Counted from the first letter of the stretch, positions 8,697 through 17,479 are shown. The stretch: 64,000 bases of DNA from Pseudomonas viridiflava (GCF_900590885.1 NZ_UUON01000001.1:186001-250000), one strand, 5' to 3'. Notes: generated by a model not told the origin, from the letters alone. Numbers and translations: made by a program.

Positions 8697-8877
8697 CGGG
8701 GATCTGTTGGACACCATCTGTCACAACTACTATGGGCACCTGAACGGCACAGTGGAGGCTGTGCTGGATGCTAATCAGGGGCTGGCCGATGAGGTTCAGC
8801 CGTACCGAGCGGGTGTGGTGATCGTCCTGCCAGACATGCCGGCACCCACTGAAGAATTTGTGATGCTTTGGGACTAG
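8671..8877 (+). CDS. Tail protein X (P2 gpX-like, LysM-type)
   Basis: 68 residues starting at ATG 8671 with GGAG ten bases upstream; a TTG at 8662 would add three residues. The segment GDLLDTICHNYYG...VEAVLDANQGLAD...RAGVVIVLPD is a compact LysM-like fold typical of gpX, thought to bind peptidoglycan at the tail tip or baseplate hub. It overlaps the end of gpU in another frame, a common arrangement for gpX in P2-like and tailocin clusters. The stop codon lies inside a perfect palindrome (next entry). Confidence 0.88.
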   Translation: MATTCRTSDGDLLDTICHNYYGHLNGTVEAVLDANQGLADEVQPYRAGVVIVLPDMPAPTEEFVMLWD

Positions 8878-8943
8878 CCAGGCCTGGCTATCCTTTTCTT
8901 CCGTTATGCGTAACGGCCGCCAACATTCCCCCGCGTTGGCGGG
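8875..8943 (+). other. Three consecutive inverted repeats between X and D
   Basis: 8875-8890 is a perfect palindrome (TAGCCAGGCCTGGCTA) that includes the gpX stop and is followed by TCCTTTTCTT, so it could act as a weak terminator. 8901-8916 is CCGTTA-TGCG-TAACGG. 8917-8942 pairs CCGCCAAC with GTTGGCGG. A related TTCCGTTACACGTAA motif is in the sheath leader near 3170. These may be RNA structures controlling expression of gpD. Confidence 0.5.
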
Positions 8944-8958
8944 GTAACTGGGTGAACC

Positions 8959-10008
8959 ATGACCCCTCGCTTTCGCGTCGTTGCAGACGGTAAAGACATT
9001 ACTGCGCTGATCAATGACCGTCTGTTATTGCTGAAAACCACTGACAAGCCCGGCATGGAGTCTGACGACTTCGAGCTGCGCATTGATGACCGCGACAGCG
9101 CCGTGGCACTGCCCAAGCGCGGCGCCGGCATTGAGATTTACCTGGGTTATGCCGAGGCGTCCATGGTGCGCCTGGGCCGTTACATGGTGGATGAGGTCGA
9201 GATATCCGGCCCGCCTAACACCATCGTCGTGCGCGGCAAGGCCGGCGACATGCGCGGTACCGGGAAGACGGTACGCAGCGGTAGCTGGGAAGATGTGCCA
9301 CTGTCCAAGATCGTTGCCGACGTGGCTGCACGCAACGGCTGGACGCCGGTGTGCAACGTCTCCACGAACGTGCCCCGGGCTGACCAGCTCAGCGAGTCTG
9401 ATTTCAACTTCATCACCCGCATTGCCAAGCAGCACGACTGCACGGCCAAGGTGGCCGATGGGAAGCTGATTGTCATGACACGCGACGGCGGCACCAGTGC
9501 AAGCGGTAAGGCCTTTGGCGCCGTCACCATCACCCCCGCCGATGTCAGTCGGTGGCAGTTCCGCCTAGGTGATCGCAACACGCACAAGGCGGTGGCCACC
9601 AAGCACCAGGACAAGAAAACAGGTGAGCTGAAGCTCATCAGCCTGGACAACACCGATGCGCCTGATGGGTTGCCGGCGGTTCACACCGACCGGCATATCT
9701 ACCCCAACAAGACCGCTGCGGAGCAAGCCGCCAAGGCCAGGCTGACCGCCTTCAATCGGTCCTCGGCAAGTGTTCGCCTTGAAATGCCTGGGCGTACTGA
9801 TTTGTTTGCCGAGCGATCAGTTAACGCCAGTGGCTTTAAGGTCGGCATTGACGGTGAGTACCTGGTCGACTCGGTGGAGCAGGTATTCACCCAGGCGGGC
9901 TGGTCGACCACCGTTGAGTGCAACGGCGGCAAGAAAGGTAAGGCCAAGGCCAAGGCCAAAAGCAAGAAGACGAAGAAATCCAAGGAGGTCAAGGTTCTAG
10001 AGCTTTGA
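8959..10008 (+). CDS. Baseplate hub protein D (P2 gpD-like)
   Basis: 349 residues of the Phage_GPD family, the hub that links tube and spike and is homologous to the gp27 half of T4 and VgrG hubs. Recognisable parts are the N-terminal MTPRFRVVADGKDITALIND, the middle RADQLSESDFNFITRIAKQH and the C-terminal DGEYLVDSVEQVFTQAGWST. The last 30 residues are an unusual lysine-rich tail (KKGKAKAKAKSKKTKKSK) that may contact nucleic acid or membrane lipids, or may only be a disordered tail. In P2 this gene is followed by ogr; here lysis genes follow, as in R-pyocin clusters. Confidence 0.93.
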   Translation: MTPRFRVVADGKDITALINDRLLLLKTTDKPGMESDDFELRIDDRDSAVALPKRGAGIEIYLGYAEASMVRLGRYMVDEVEISGPPNTIVVRGKAGDMRGTGKTVRSGSWEDVPLSKIVADVAARNGWTPVCNVSTNVPRADQLSESDFNFITRIAKQHDCTAKVADGKLIVMTRDGGTSASGKAFGAVTITPADVSRWQFRLGDRNTHKAVATKHQDKKTGELKLISLDNTDAPDGLPAVHTDRHIYPNKTAAEQAAKARLTAFNRSSASVRLEMPGRTDLFAERSVNASGFKVGIDGEYLVDSVEQVFTQAGWSTTVECNGGKKGKAKAKAKSKKTKKSKEVKVLEL

Positions 10009-10042
10009 CTTGGCTCCCATGAGCAACCGTTGAACCACTCTG

Positions 10043-10068
10043 ACCGCCGCCGTTTGGCGGTTTTTTTT
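10043..10068 (+). terminator. Rho-independent terminator after gpD
   Basis: CCGCC-GTTT-GGCGG is followed by eight T residues, 35 bases after the gpD stop and just before the endolysin ribosome site. Strong by appearance; some read-through into the lysis genes, or a separate promoter, would be needed. Confidence 0.85.
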
Positions 10069-10083
10069 GCCTGGAGAAAACTA

Positions 10084-10593
10084 ATGGCGCGACTTTCCGA
10101 ATCACTCGCCGGCAGCCGTAACGTGCTGGCCTTCCTCGATATGCTCGGATGGAGTGAGGGCACGAGCACCTCACCGGCCACGGCTATGAACGGTTATGAC
10201 GTGATCGTGACCGGCATCGACCGCAAACCCGAAGTGTTTAAGGACTTCACTGATCACCCTTTCGCCAAGGGGCGCGCATCGAAGGTCATCAATAGTAAGG
10301 GGCTGACCTCCAATGCATCTGGCCGCTATCAGCAGATGCTGAGGGACTGGCCGCACTACAAAGCCTTGCTAAAGCTGCCGGACTTCAGTCCGATCAGCCA
10401 GGACCTGTTGGCGCTGCAGCACATTCGCGAGTGCAGGGCATTGCCTGACGTGCTAGCTGGACGGATCGAGACGGCTATCGCGAAGTGCCGGAACATCTGG
10501 GCCAGTCTACCGGGCGCCGGGTATGGCCAGCGCGAGCACCGGCTGGAGGATCTGCTGAAGCAGTACCGGCTGGCGGGCGGGGTGATGTCGTGA
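10084..10593 (+). CDS. Endolysin, lambda R-like lytic transglycosylase (GH104)
   Basis: 169 residues that cleave peptidoglycan at release. The sequence follows lambda endolysin R closely in pattern: FLDMLGWSEGT with the probable catalytic Glu, GYDVIVTGID, FTDHPF, SKGLTSNASGRYQQM, LALQHIRECRALPD and NIWASLPGAGYGQREH. ATG at 10084 has CTGGAGA seven bases upstream; an upstream frame from 10030 crosses the terminator and is not used. No signal peptide or SAR anchor is visible, so it should need a holin, which is not seen in this window and may lie before the tail genes. The stop overlaps the Rz start (GTGA). Confidence 0.92.
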   Translation: MARLSESLAGSRNVLAFLDMLGWSEGTSTSPATAMNGYDVIVTGIDRKPEVFKDFTDHPFAKGRASKVINSKGLTSNASGRYQQMLRDWPHYKALLKLPDFSPISQDLLALQHIRECRALPDVLAGRIETAIAKCRNIWASLPGAGYGQREHRLEDLLKQYRLAGGVMS

Positions 10594-11099
10594 AGCCCGG
10601 GCAGATCCTGGCAGCGGTCCTGCTGGCGATGATGATCAGCGCCGCCGGCACCTGGCAGGTCCAGGACTGGCGCCTCGGCAAGACGTTAGCGGAGCAGGGC
10701 GCCCAGTTCCAGACGGATCTGGCCGCGATTGGTAATGCCGCTGCAGCTCAGGCCCGCACTGAGCAGGACAGGCGGTTCGCCACCGAGCAGCAGCTTGCAT
10801 CCTCCGATCAACAACACACTAAGGAATTATCCGATGCTCAGCGTAATCAAGCTTTGCTGCGTGACCGCATTGCTACTACTGAACTGCGGCTGTCAGTCCT
10901 TCTCGACGCCACGGATACAGCCAGTGGCTGCAACGTGCCTGCCACCCCCGGCGCCGTCGGCGTGGTTCATGCAACCCGTCGAGCCCAACTTGACCCGGCG
11001 CATGCTCAAAGAATTCTCGCAATTACCGGCAATGGAGATAACGGACTGATTGCTCTACGTGCATGCCAAGCGTACGTGAGAGCCATCATCGATAAGTAG
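10590..11099 (+). CDS. Inner-membrane spanin (Rz-like)
   Basis: 169 residues starting at GTG inside the last codons of the endolysin. Residues 5-22 (GQILAAVLLAMMISAAGTW) form the membrane anchor with the N-terminus inside; residues 30-100 are an alanine/glutamine-rich coiled coil in the periplasm, which pairs with Rz1 and bridges the envelope in the last step of lysis. The C-terminal part (TPGAVGVVHATRRAQLDPAHAQRIL) matches the Phage_lysis family. Rz1 is nested inside this gene in another frame, the classical spanin arrangement. Confidence 0.88.
   Translation: MKPGQILAAVLLAMMISAAGTWQVQDWRLGKTLAEQGAQFQTDLAAIGNAAAAQARTEQDRRFATEQQLASSDQQHTKELSDAQRNQALLRDRIATTELRLSVLLDATDTASGCNVPATPGAVGVVHATRRAQLDPAHAQRILAITGNGDNGLIALRACQAYVRAIIDK
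10834..11049 (+). CDS. Outer-membrane lipoprotein spanin (Rz1-like), nested in Rz
   Basis: 71 residues read in the +1 frame wholly within Rz. ATG at 10834 has AAGGAAT seven bases upstream. The N-terminus MLSVIKLCCVTALLLLNCGC is a lipoprotein signal with a Cys near residue 20 as the likely lipid-modified residue. The mature part is proline-rich (CLPPPAPSAW), typical of Rz1. It would sit in the outer membrane and bind the Rz coiled coil. Nested position, lipobox and proline content together make the call strong despite small size. Confidence 0.87.
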   Translation: MLSVIKLCCVTALLLLNCGCQSFSTPRIQPVAATCLPPPAPSAWFMQPVEPNLTRRMLKEFSQLPAMEITD

Positions 11100-11715
11100 C
11101 AAGCTTGGGAATAGTCCTACATATCTATCACTTTGGGTTGATAGACAATCCTGGACATTAAGTAGCTTGGATTTTTGATCATGTGGTTGCGGTGGACTGT
11201 GTTTACAGCTTTAGTAGTGATTTTCTGGACCATTTTCATGGTCCAGCTAACGAGGAGACTATGGTCACCTGCGTGACTGCGGCACTGGGATTTAGTCGGG
11301 GGTTGATCTGCCCCGGGGGCCCATATTACGGCCGTGTCGACCTTGGCTCACTCGAAGACCTCTACGCCGGCTAACTCTGCTGCGACGCCATCTGCTTGGC
11401 GCGCTCTTTGAGCGTGGCAAGGGCCAGTCGTACCTGAGCTAGATCAGGCGACAGCAAAACAGGACACCGGTCATGGATGTCCACCATACCGAATCCACTA
11501 TCAGTGGTGATGATCACGGCACCGTCATGCACTCTTGGATCATTGCGCGCCGGAGTTGCTCTATTGGAGTGAGCAGCGTAGCAGCCGCCGACAGGTAATT
11601 TGCCCCAGCGTTATGAGTGTCCGCTCCTAATTTAAGGCAGTAGAGTAACTCGTCAACGAAAATAGACGGCTCTGTACGCGGATTTTAGTCCATACAATAG
11701 TGGCCGGAGCGCAGA
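11100..11715. other. Gap between lysis genes and rocR
   Basis: About 600 bases without an intact gene. It holds an inverted repeat (CTGGACCA at 11225-11232 and TGGTCCAG at 11239-11246, loop TTTTCA, no T-run after it) and the SRAP remnant listed next. The remainder (11100-11220, 11600-11715) shows nothing recognisable. This is probably the edge of the tail cluster. Confidence 0.6.
11371..11600 (-). pseudogene. C-terminal remnant of SRAP (YedK/HMCES-like) peptidase
   Basis: Read on the minus strand, a frame ending at TAG (11371-11373) encodes RVHDGAVIITTDS followed by MVDIHDRCPVLLSPDLAQ and LKERAKQMASQQS. This resembles the last third of SOS-response-associated peptidases, whose HDRMPVxL segment carries the active-site His that helps process the DNA-abasic-site crosslink. 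The N-terminal catalytic Cys2 and the DNA-binding core are missing and no start codon with ribosome site is seen, so this is a decayed fragment. SRAP genes are often found beside prophages and tail clusters, which fits. The left limit of homology is uncertain. Confidence 0.55.
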
Positions 11716-12921
11716 TCATGAGTGCTTATCAATTCTTGAGGCTGCCGGCAACCAGCGCAACAAGTCCATATCGTTCATCGGCCGTGCGAAGAGATAGCCT
11801 TGCCCTCGCGAGCAGCCCATCGCCAGCAATGCCTCACGCTGCTCCTCGTTTTCGATCCCCTCTATCACCACGGACATTCCTAGGGTTTTCCCCAATGCTA
11901 CAGTACTTCTAACGATGGCCTCGCAGCGCGGTTCGTGGAGCAAGGTGCGAGCGAACTCACCGTCGAGCTTGATCTCGGTGAATGGCAACTGGCATAAGCG
12001 TTGCAGTGATGAGAAGCCAGCGCCGAAGTCGTCGATGGACAATCTGCACCCCATCATTCGCAGACGAACCAGGGTTTCTAGACTTGTGGCCGGGGCTTCC
12101 AGCAGGCCGCTTTCGGTGAGTTCGAAGGTCAGGCTGGCGGGCGCCGTGTCATGCCTTGAAAGGATGTCTTTGATCGCAGCAGTCAAGTTGCTGTTGTTCA
12201 ACTGGCTGGCGTGCAAGTTGAAAGACAGATCGAGTGTCAGCCCACTTTTTACCGCCAACCGCTGCAGGCTCAGTGCCTGGTTCATCTGTATGAACAACAG
12301 CGTATCGAGCAAGCCGCATCGCTCTAGTACCGGCATGAACGTCGCCGGTGGAAGCACGCCGCGCAAAGGGTGGATCCAACGCGCCAACACCTCCACCCCG
12401 CAGACATCATCGGTGTTCAGGTCAACTTTAGGTTGATACCAGGCTTGTAATTGCTGTTCGTTGAGCGCCCAGCGCACCTCTTCATCGCGGGCCACGCGCA
12501 CCGTCGCTGGCTTGTGAGGCAAGGCGCCGGGACTACTGGAGCGATCTTTTAGCAGTCTTTCGAGGGTTTTGGCTTGTAACGGCTTGCCCACATCACCAAG
12601 CATTTTCAGGCCTAGCAACGAAATGATCTGCTTCACCGTGCGGCGTACATCGGCCGCCAACGAACTGCTGATAATCACTGAACCGACCAACCCCAAATTC
12701 CCCACCTGTTGAAGAAACTCCAGGCCATCCATGCCCTCCATGCACAAATCACATAGGGCGACATCCACCTTGCCAGTCTTTTGCAACACCGCCAGTGCCT
12801 GGACGCCATCCTCGGCTTCGAAGACTTCGCGGCAGCCCATTTTTTTCAACATGCTTACCGCGACGGCACGTTGAAAGGGATGATCCTCAAGTACCAGCAC
12901 GCGTATCGGAAAACTCGTCAT
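11716..12921 (-). CDS. rocR: RocR-like response regulator, receiver plus EAL phosphodiesterase
   Basis: 401 residues. Residues 5-125 form a receiver (VLEDHPF acidic pair, phospho-Asp58 in ALCDLC, Lys113 in VGKPLQ); residues 145-390 an EAL domain degrading cyclic-di-GMP. The signature is EVL rather than EAL; the catalytic set looks complete: Glu177, Asn235, Glu267, Asp297-Asp298, Lys318, Glu354 and the Gln in RGQGYLFARP. The pattern and numbering are close to P. aeruginosa RocR. It follows rocA1-rocS1 with 233 bases between, where TAGGAAG/TTTCCTG boxes lie, so it probably has its own promoter. The start at 12921 gives MTSFPIRVLV; an in-frame ATG at 12975 would add 18 residues, and neither has a clear ribosome site. 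Confidence 0.88.
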   Translation of the reverse strand: MTSFPIRVLVLEDHPFQRAVAVSMLKKMGCREVFEAEDGVQALAVLQKTGKVDVALCDLCMEGMDGLEFLQQVGNLGLVGSVIISSSLAADVRRTVKQIISLLGLKMLGDVGKPLQAKTLERLLKDRSSSPGALPHKPATVRVARDEEVRWALNEQQLQAWYQPKVDLNTDDVCGVEVLARWIHPLRGVLPPATFMPVLERCGLLDTLLFIQMNQALSLQRLAVKSGLTLDLSFNLHASQLNNSNLTAAIKDILSRHDTAPASLTFELTESGLLEAPATSLETLVRLRMMGCRLSIDDFGAGFSSLQRLCQLPFTEIKLDGEFARTLLHEPRCEAIVRSTVALGKTLGMSVVIEGIENEEQREALLAMGCSRGQGYLFARPMNDMDLLRWLPAASRIDKHS

Positions 12922-13112
12922 TGCAGTCGGCTCATATGAAAGAAAAAGTTCGCTCTTGTGTAATGCCGGCCGCATAGCATCGGTTTATCGTGAGGGAAGC
13001 GGGATGATCTATCCGGTGGTCATCGCATCGCCGAAGTTGTCCTCAACTTCAGCGAGTGCCGATTATCCGGATTGTTAGAAGGAAGCGATGTATGAACGTT
13101 GCCTCTTTTTTG

Positions 13113-13150
13113 TAGGAAGTTTCCTGTTGGTAGGTGGAATTCCCTTCCTA
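13113..13150. promoter_or_regulatory. BvgA/RocA1-type box upstream of rocR
   Basis: 13113-13126 reads TAGGAAG-TTTCCTG, an inverted pair of heptads, followed by a looser inverted pair TAGGTGGAATTCCCTTCCTA at 13131-13150. It lies in the gap before rocR, about 190 bases from its start. BvgA-family regulators bind inverted heptads related to TTTCCTA; binding here is inferred. Confidence 0.55.
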
Positions 13151-13154
13151 ATAT

Positions 13155-16100
13155 TCAGGCCAGGTAATGGTCGAGATGTTCGCTGAGCTTCTCCATCTGC
13201 TGATGCAGTGCATCCACAGCCTCGGTCAATTGCGCTGAGTTCAGGCCGCTGCAGGCAGTCTCTAGGTCTTCACAGCAGCGGATCAGCCTCAGGGCTTTAA
13301 TGATCCGCGCGCCGCCTTTGATACGGTGCGCTAGGCTCGCCAGGCCTTGTAGGTCGTGACGTGTGAAAAGTTCTATCAGGCGCACCGTGTCCTGCTTATT
13401 GCTGTCGGCAAGATCGCCCAGCAGGCTTTTGATTGAGGCGATGCTGCCCCCCGCCAGATGTTCAACGCCTGTCAGGTCGATATCACCACCTTCCGAAAAA
13501 GGAGGTTGTGCACTTACTTGCTCGGTTGCCAGGCCTGTCAGGCATGCGCTCAAGTCCTTCAGGCTGATGGGTTTGAACAAGCAATCATCCATGCCGGCGG
13601 CCAGGCACCGGTCCTTCTCCTCCGACTGCGCATTGGCTGTAAACCCCAGGATCAGGCTCGGCGTCAAGCCGCGGGCAGTTTCTTCGGCACGGATCGCCCT
13701 GGTCAATTCGTAGCCATTCATTAAGGGCATGTTGCAGTCAGTGATCACCACATCGAACTGCCCGTTCCGCCAGGCTCGGAATCCATGGGCGCCGTCCTCG
13801 GCATCCTCCACTTGATGCCCCAGGTAATTGAGTTGCTGGGTCAGCAACTGCCTGTTGGCAGGGTAGTCATCAATCACAAGGATGTTCAGTGCGTGACTGG
13901 TTACTGCTGGCTCGTCATCGAGCGGAGCGATGTCGGCCAATGGCTCAAGCATGCTCAGCTCCAGGCGAACGTCGATGTTCGTGCCTTTGCCCAATGTGCT
14001 TTGGAGGGTAAGGCGTCCACCCATCATTTCGCAGAGTGTGCGGCTGATGACCAGGCCCAGGCCGGAGCCGCTGCGGGCCGACTGGTCATTGTTGCTGCCT
14101 TGGGTAAATGGGCTGAACAGGCGCTTCTGGTCCTCTTCCTCAATGCCCATACCTGAGTCTTTTACCTGCAGCCAAACCCCTATCTGTTCCTTACTCGATT
14201 GCGTCCGGACACTTAAGCGCACGTGGCCCTGATCGGTGAACTTGATGGCGTTGCTCAGCAGGTTGGACACTATCTGCTTGAATCGCAGCGGGTCGATCAG
14301 CACATCGCAATTGACGCCTGCATCCAAGTCCAACTGCAGTTGCAGTTGTTTCTGGCGCGCCAGGCCTTCAAAAATGCGCACCACCGATTCCAGCAAGTCT
14401 CTCAGGTTGACGCGCTCCGGGTTCAGAGACAAGCGCCCAGACTCGATACGGGCGATGTCGAGGATATCGCCGATCAGGTCCAGCAAGCCGCGCGCCGCTC
14501 CGGAAGCGACATCTATTGCAAAGCGATCCATTACGCCCTGGTTCGCTTTTTTCGTCGCCAGTTCGAGCATGCCGATGATTGCGTTGATTGGCGTGCGGAT
14601 TTCGTGGCTCATGGTCGCCAGAAAGGTGGTCTTTGCGCGGTTTGCAGCGTGTACTTCCTCTAGTAAGCGCTGGCGTTCGCTGATGTCGATCCAGCCTGCA
14701 ATCATGCCACTGACTTCACCGGTGCTACTTCTGTATGGCAGCATCCAATGGTATATGGTCAATACTCGGCCATCGGGCACAATCAGGCTGCGATCCTGCA
14801 ACTGCGCCTCGCCGTTTTCCATCACTTGTAGGTAATCACGATGATAGGCGGCCGCCTCATCCGGGTCGCCCAGCACACCTTCCAATACGGTCTTGCCGAT
14901 CACCTGCTCGCGCTCGACACTGAACACTTCTAGATAACCGCTGTTACAGATCAGTAGTTTGCCTTCGCGGTCTCGCACGTAGATCGGATGCGGTGTGCCG
15001 TTAATCAATACCCGCATGAATTCAACCTGGTCACTCAACGCCTGCTCGGCCTGTTTGCGCTTGCGCATCAGCATCCGTAGATAGGCGATCCATCCCAGGG
15101 CAATTACAAGCAATACTGCGGCAAACACAAAACCTTGAATGATCGCACGGCGATTGCGTAGCCAATAGCTATCGCCCACCACTACCTGGCTGCGCCAACG
15201 GTTAGTCAACTCATCCATTTCTTCTGGGGCGATACTCAGCAACGCCTTGTCCATGATCGAGAACAGTTCCAGTGAGCCCCGTGCAGTGGCGAAAGCCACG
15301 CGGGCATTGGTCACACCGACTGTACTGGTCACTCGCAAGCGGTCGCGATACTGGCGTGAAATCATGTATCGCGCGGTAATTAATGAGTTGACCGCTGCAT
15401 CCGCCTGGCCGTTGGCAACCATGGCCATCGCGTCCAGCGCACTTTCTGCATCCACCAGACGGATGCCCGGATATTGCTCGATCAGCATGTCACGCGTTGA
15501 GTTACCGCGGATCACAGCAAGCGTTTTGCCGTTCATGTCGTCAAGGGTGTTCGGGCTGCCGGGGATATTGCGGCTCACGAGCACGAACGGTGTCGCCAGG
15601 TAAGGTCGGGTAAAGCGCAGCACGGCCTCGCGTTCATCACTGGGCGTCAGGGTGATTAGCAGGTCTGCCTTGTCTGTGACGATGGCCTCTATCATCTCGC
15701 TGACCGAATTCACCGCCCTTACGTCGAACTTCAAGCCAGTGCGCAAAGCAACCTTCGCTAGTACGTCGGCACTGATACCACGGAATTCGCCCTCATCCGT
15801 GTAGAAAGACATCGGTAGGAAATTGTCGTTTACCACCACCCGTAGCCGCGGATGTTTGTCCAGCCAACGCTGTTCGTTGATGCTGAAGTGCACCGGGTGC
15901 TTACCCGGAATGCTCGCTCCGCCCCCGCTCCAGCGACGCAGTATTGTCTGGCGTTCGGTGACAGGCACCACATCGAGCGCGGCATTGATAATGCGCAACA
16001 GGCGCTGGTTGTCATGCTTTACCGAGAATGAAAAATTGTTGACTTCCATGCGCGAGAAGTCAGCCAACTGCACGTTATTAAGGTAGTTGCGGTTGATCAG

Positions 16101-16748
16101 GTAATTGGCGCTGATCGCGTCCCCCAAGTACACATCCGCCTGACCGAACGCCACGGCGCCGATGGCGCTGAGGGTGGACGGGTACAACTGCAGGCTGGCC
16201 TTGGGGTAAAAGTTTTCCACTGCTTTGGGGGGCAGGTAGTGATAAAGCATCGCCACGCGCTTGCCTGACAGTTCAGGGTCAAGGTTCTGGCTGTCGCCGA
16301 CCCGGCTGACTAGGGTCGGCTGGTCCTCTGCATACGCGTCAGACAACTCAAGCTCGGGGTCCGCTGCCTCGAAGCCGTTGGAGCTGCCCAGCATATCGAC
16401 ATCGCCAGCCTTGAGCGCAGCCAGAACCGCATCCCGTGATTCATACCGCTGCACGTGAACCTTGATGTGCAGCAGTTGTTCCATCAACTGCGCGTAATCG
16501 GCTGTAATCCCTTCGTAATCGTGGCGGTTACTGGTAATGCTGAACGGCGAGTAGTCCGGTGCCGAAGACCCCAACACCAGCGTGCCCTTATTCCGCAGCC
16601 AGCTCCAGTCTGCCTCGTCCAAGCCTACACTATAGTCCTTGGCGTCGGAGCGCCCGTGCAGTTTGAGCATTTGCGGCGCCGCGAGGGCGTTGCTTAGGGC
16701 GCCGAGCAAAAGTAAGCTCAGTACGCTGTGACGAAGAAGAGTGCTCAT
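13155..16748 (-). CDS. rocS1: BvgS-type hybrid sensor kinase (RocS1-like)
   Basis: 1197 residues in the inner membrane. Order: signal peptide (1-23), two periplasmic Venus-flytrap (SBP_bac_3) domains at about 50-275 and 290-520, transmembrane helix about 536-557, PAS about 575-690, HisKA with His715 in MSHEIRTP, HATPase with DSGMGIEEEDQ and GSGLGLVISRTL, receiver with Asp1004 in VITDCNMPLMNG, and an HPt domain with His1141 in LAHRIKGGARI. This is the full phosphorelay His-Asp-His, ending on the RocA1 receiver. The ATG comes immediately after the rocA1 stop, so the two are co-transcribed. It is complete and every phospho-residue is present. The ligand of the flytrap domains is unknown. Confidence 0.93.
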   Translation of the reverse strand: MSTLLRHSVLSLLLLGALSNALAAPQMLKLHGRSDAKDYSVGLDEADWSWLRNKGTLVLGSSAPDYSPFSITSNRHDYEGITADYAQLMEQLLHIKVHVQRYESRDAVLAALKAGDVDMLGSSNGFEAADPELELSDAYAEDQPTLVSRVGDSQNLDPELSGKRVAMLYHYLPPKAVENFYPKASLQLYPSTLSAIGAVAFGQADVYLGDAISANYLINRNYLNNVQLADFSRMEVNNFSFSVKHDNQRLLRIINAALDVVPVTERQTILRRWSGGGASIPGKHPVHFSINEQRWLDKHPRLRVVVNDNFLPMSFYTDEGEFRGISADVLAKVALRTGLKFDVRAVNSVSEMIEAIVTDKADLLITLTPSDEREAVLRFTRPYLATPFVLVSRNIPGSPNTLDDMNGKTLAVIRGNSTRDMLIEQYPGIRLVDAESALDAMAMVANGQADAAVNSLITARYMISRQYRDRLRVTSTVGVTNARVAFATARGSLELFSIMDKALLSIAPEEMDELTNRWRSQVVVGDSYWLRNRRAIIQGFVFAAVLLVIALGWIAYLRMLMRKRKQAEQALSDQVEFMRVLINGTPHPIYVRDREGKLLICNSGYLEVFSVEREQVIGKTVLEGVLGDPDEAAAYHRDYLQVMENGEAQLQDRSLIVPDGRVLTIYHWMLPYRSSTGEVSGMIAGWIDISERQRLLEEVHAANRAKTTFLATMSHEIRTPINAIIGMLELATKKANQGVMDRFAIDVASGAARGLLDLIGDILDIARIESGRLSLNPERVNLRDLLESVVRIFEGLARQKQLQLQLDLDAGVNCDVLIDPLRFKQIVSNLLSNAIKFTDQGHVRLSVRTQSSKEQIGVWLQVKDSGMGIEEEDQKRLFSPFTQGSNNDQSARSGSGLGLVISRTLCEMMGGRLTLQSTLGKGTNIDVRLELSMLEPLADIAPLDDEPAVTSHALNILVIDDYPANRQLLTQQLNYLGHQVEDAEDGAHGFRAWRNGQFDVVITDCNMPLMNGYELTRAIRAEETARGLTPSLILGFTANAQSEEKDRCLAAGMDDCLFKPISLKDLSACLTGLATEQVSAQPPFSEGGDIDLTGVEHLAGGSIASIKSLLGDLADSNKQDTVRLIELFTRHDLQGLASLAHRIKGGARIIKALRLIRCCEDLETACSGLNSAQLTEAVDALHQQMEKLSEHLDHYLA

Positions 16749-17375
16749 TCAGATGAGATTATTGCGCTTGGCAAAATCGGCCAAGTACACCACCGATTTG
16801 ACGTTGAGTTTTTCGATCAGTCGGGTCTTGTAAGTGCTCACGGTTTTGTTACTGATAAGCAGTGCGTCGCCGATTTCCTTGTTGGTCAATCCCTGGGATA
16901 GTTGTTGCAAAATGGTCAGTTCACGGTCTGAAAGGTTCTTGATCAACTCTTTATCCGAAGCCCCGACATCGCCACCTCGTACCGAGTTGAAGGCCAGGTT
17001 GGGGAAGAAGGTATATCCGTCCATTATTGTCTTAATGGCCTTGGTCATCTCCTCCATGTCGTTGGTCTTGGAAATAAACCCTGCAGCGCCGGCTTTCATG
17101 CACCGCATAGAATAGAAGGTTGCCAACTGCGAGGTGAATACGAGGATTTTGCTCGAAAGGCGAAGGCCCGAAATTCGGTTGAGCACCTCAAGGCCATCGA
17201 GCTTGGGCATGCCGATGTCGAGAATGATCAGGTCGGGAACGTGCTTGCGTGCCAGTTGCACCGCATCCGCACCGTTGTCGGCTTCTGCCACTACTTCAAA
17301 CTGTACTTGCTTTAGCAGCATCTTGACGGACGAGCGAATGAAGGGGTGGTCATCCACAACCAAAGCGGTATACAT
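16749..17375 (-). CDS. rocA1: BvgA-like LuxR/NarL response regulator (RocA1-like)
   Basis: 208 residues. The start at 17375 (MYTALVVDDHPFIRSSV) has a perfect AGGAGG five bases upstream; the longer open frame is not needed. The receiver carries the acidic pair in VVDDHPF, phospho-Asp in LIILDIGMPKLDG and Lys in FISKTND. The C-terminal NarL-type HTH begins LSDRELTILQQLSQGLTNKEI, with recognition helix SNKTVSTYKTRL. It is the DNA-binding output of RocS1. It is expected to recognise inverted heptads like those seen at 13113, 18798, 18992 and 19245. A weak box at 17480 upstream of its own start suggests autoregulation. Confidence 0.92.
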   Translation of the reverse strand: MYTALVVDDHPFIRSSVKMLLKQVQFEVVAEADNGADAVQLARKHVPDLIILDIGMPKLDGLEVLNRISGLRLSSKILVFTSQLATFYSMRCMKAGAAGFISKTNDMEEMTKAIKTIMDGYTFFPNLAFNSVRGGDVGASDKELIKNLSDRELTILQQLSQGLTNKEIGDALLISNKTVSTYKTRLIEKLNVKSVVYLADFAKRNNLI

Positions 17376-17479
17376 ACAACCTCCTAAGGGCGCTAGTTGA
17401 CAGAAGAACCAGCGACGCAGAACGATAGATAAACGGCCAGCCGAAGCGTCGCTCAAGTTACACGAACACGACTGAAGTG

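Noticed and set aside
11183..11374. 63-codon plus-strand ORF after the spanins
   Set aside because: No ribosome site and no homology seen; it spans an inverted repeat and runs into the SRAP remnant.
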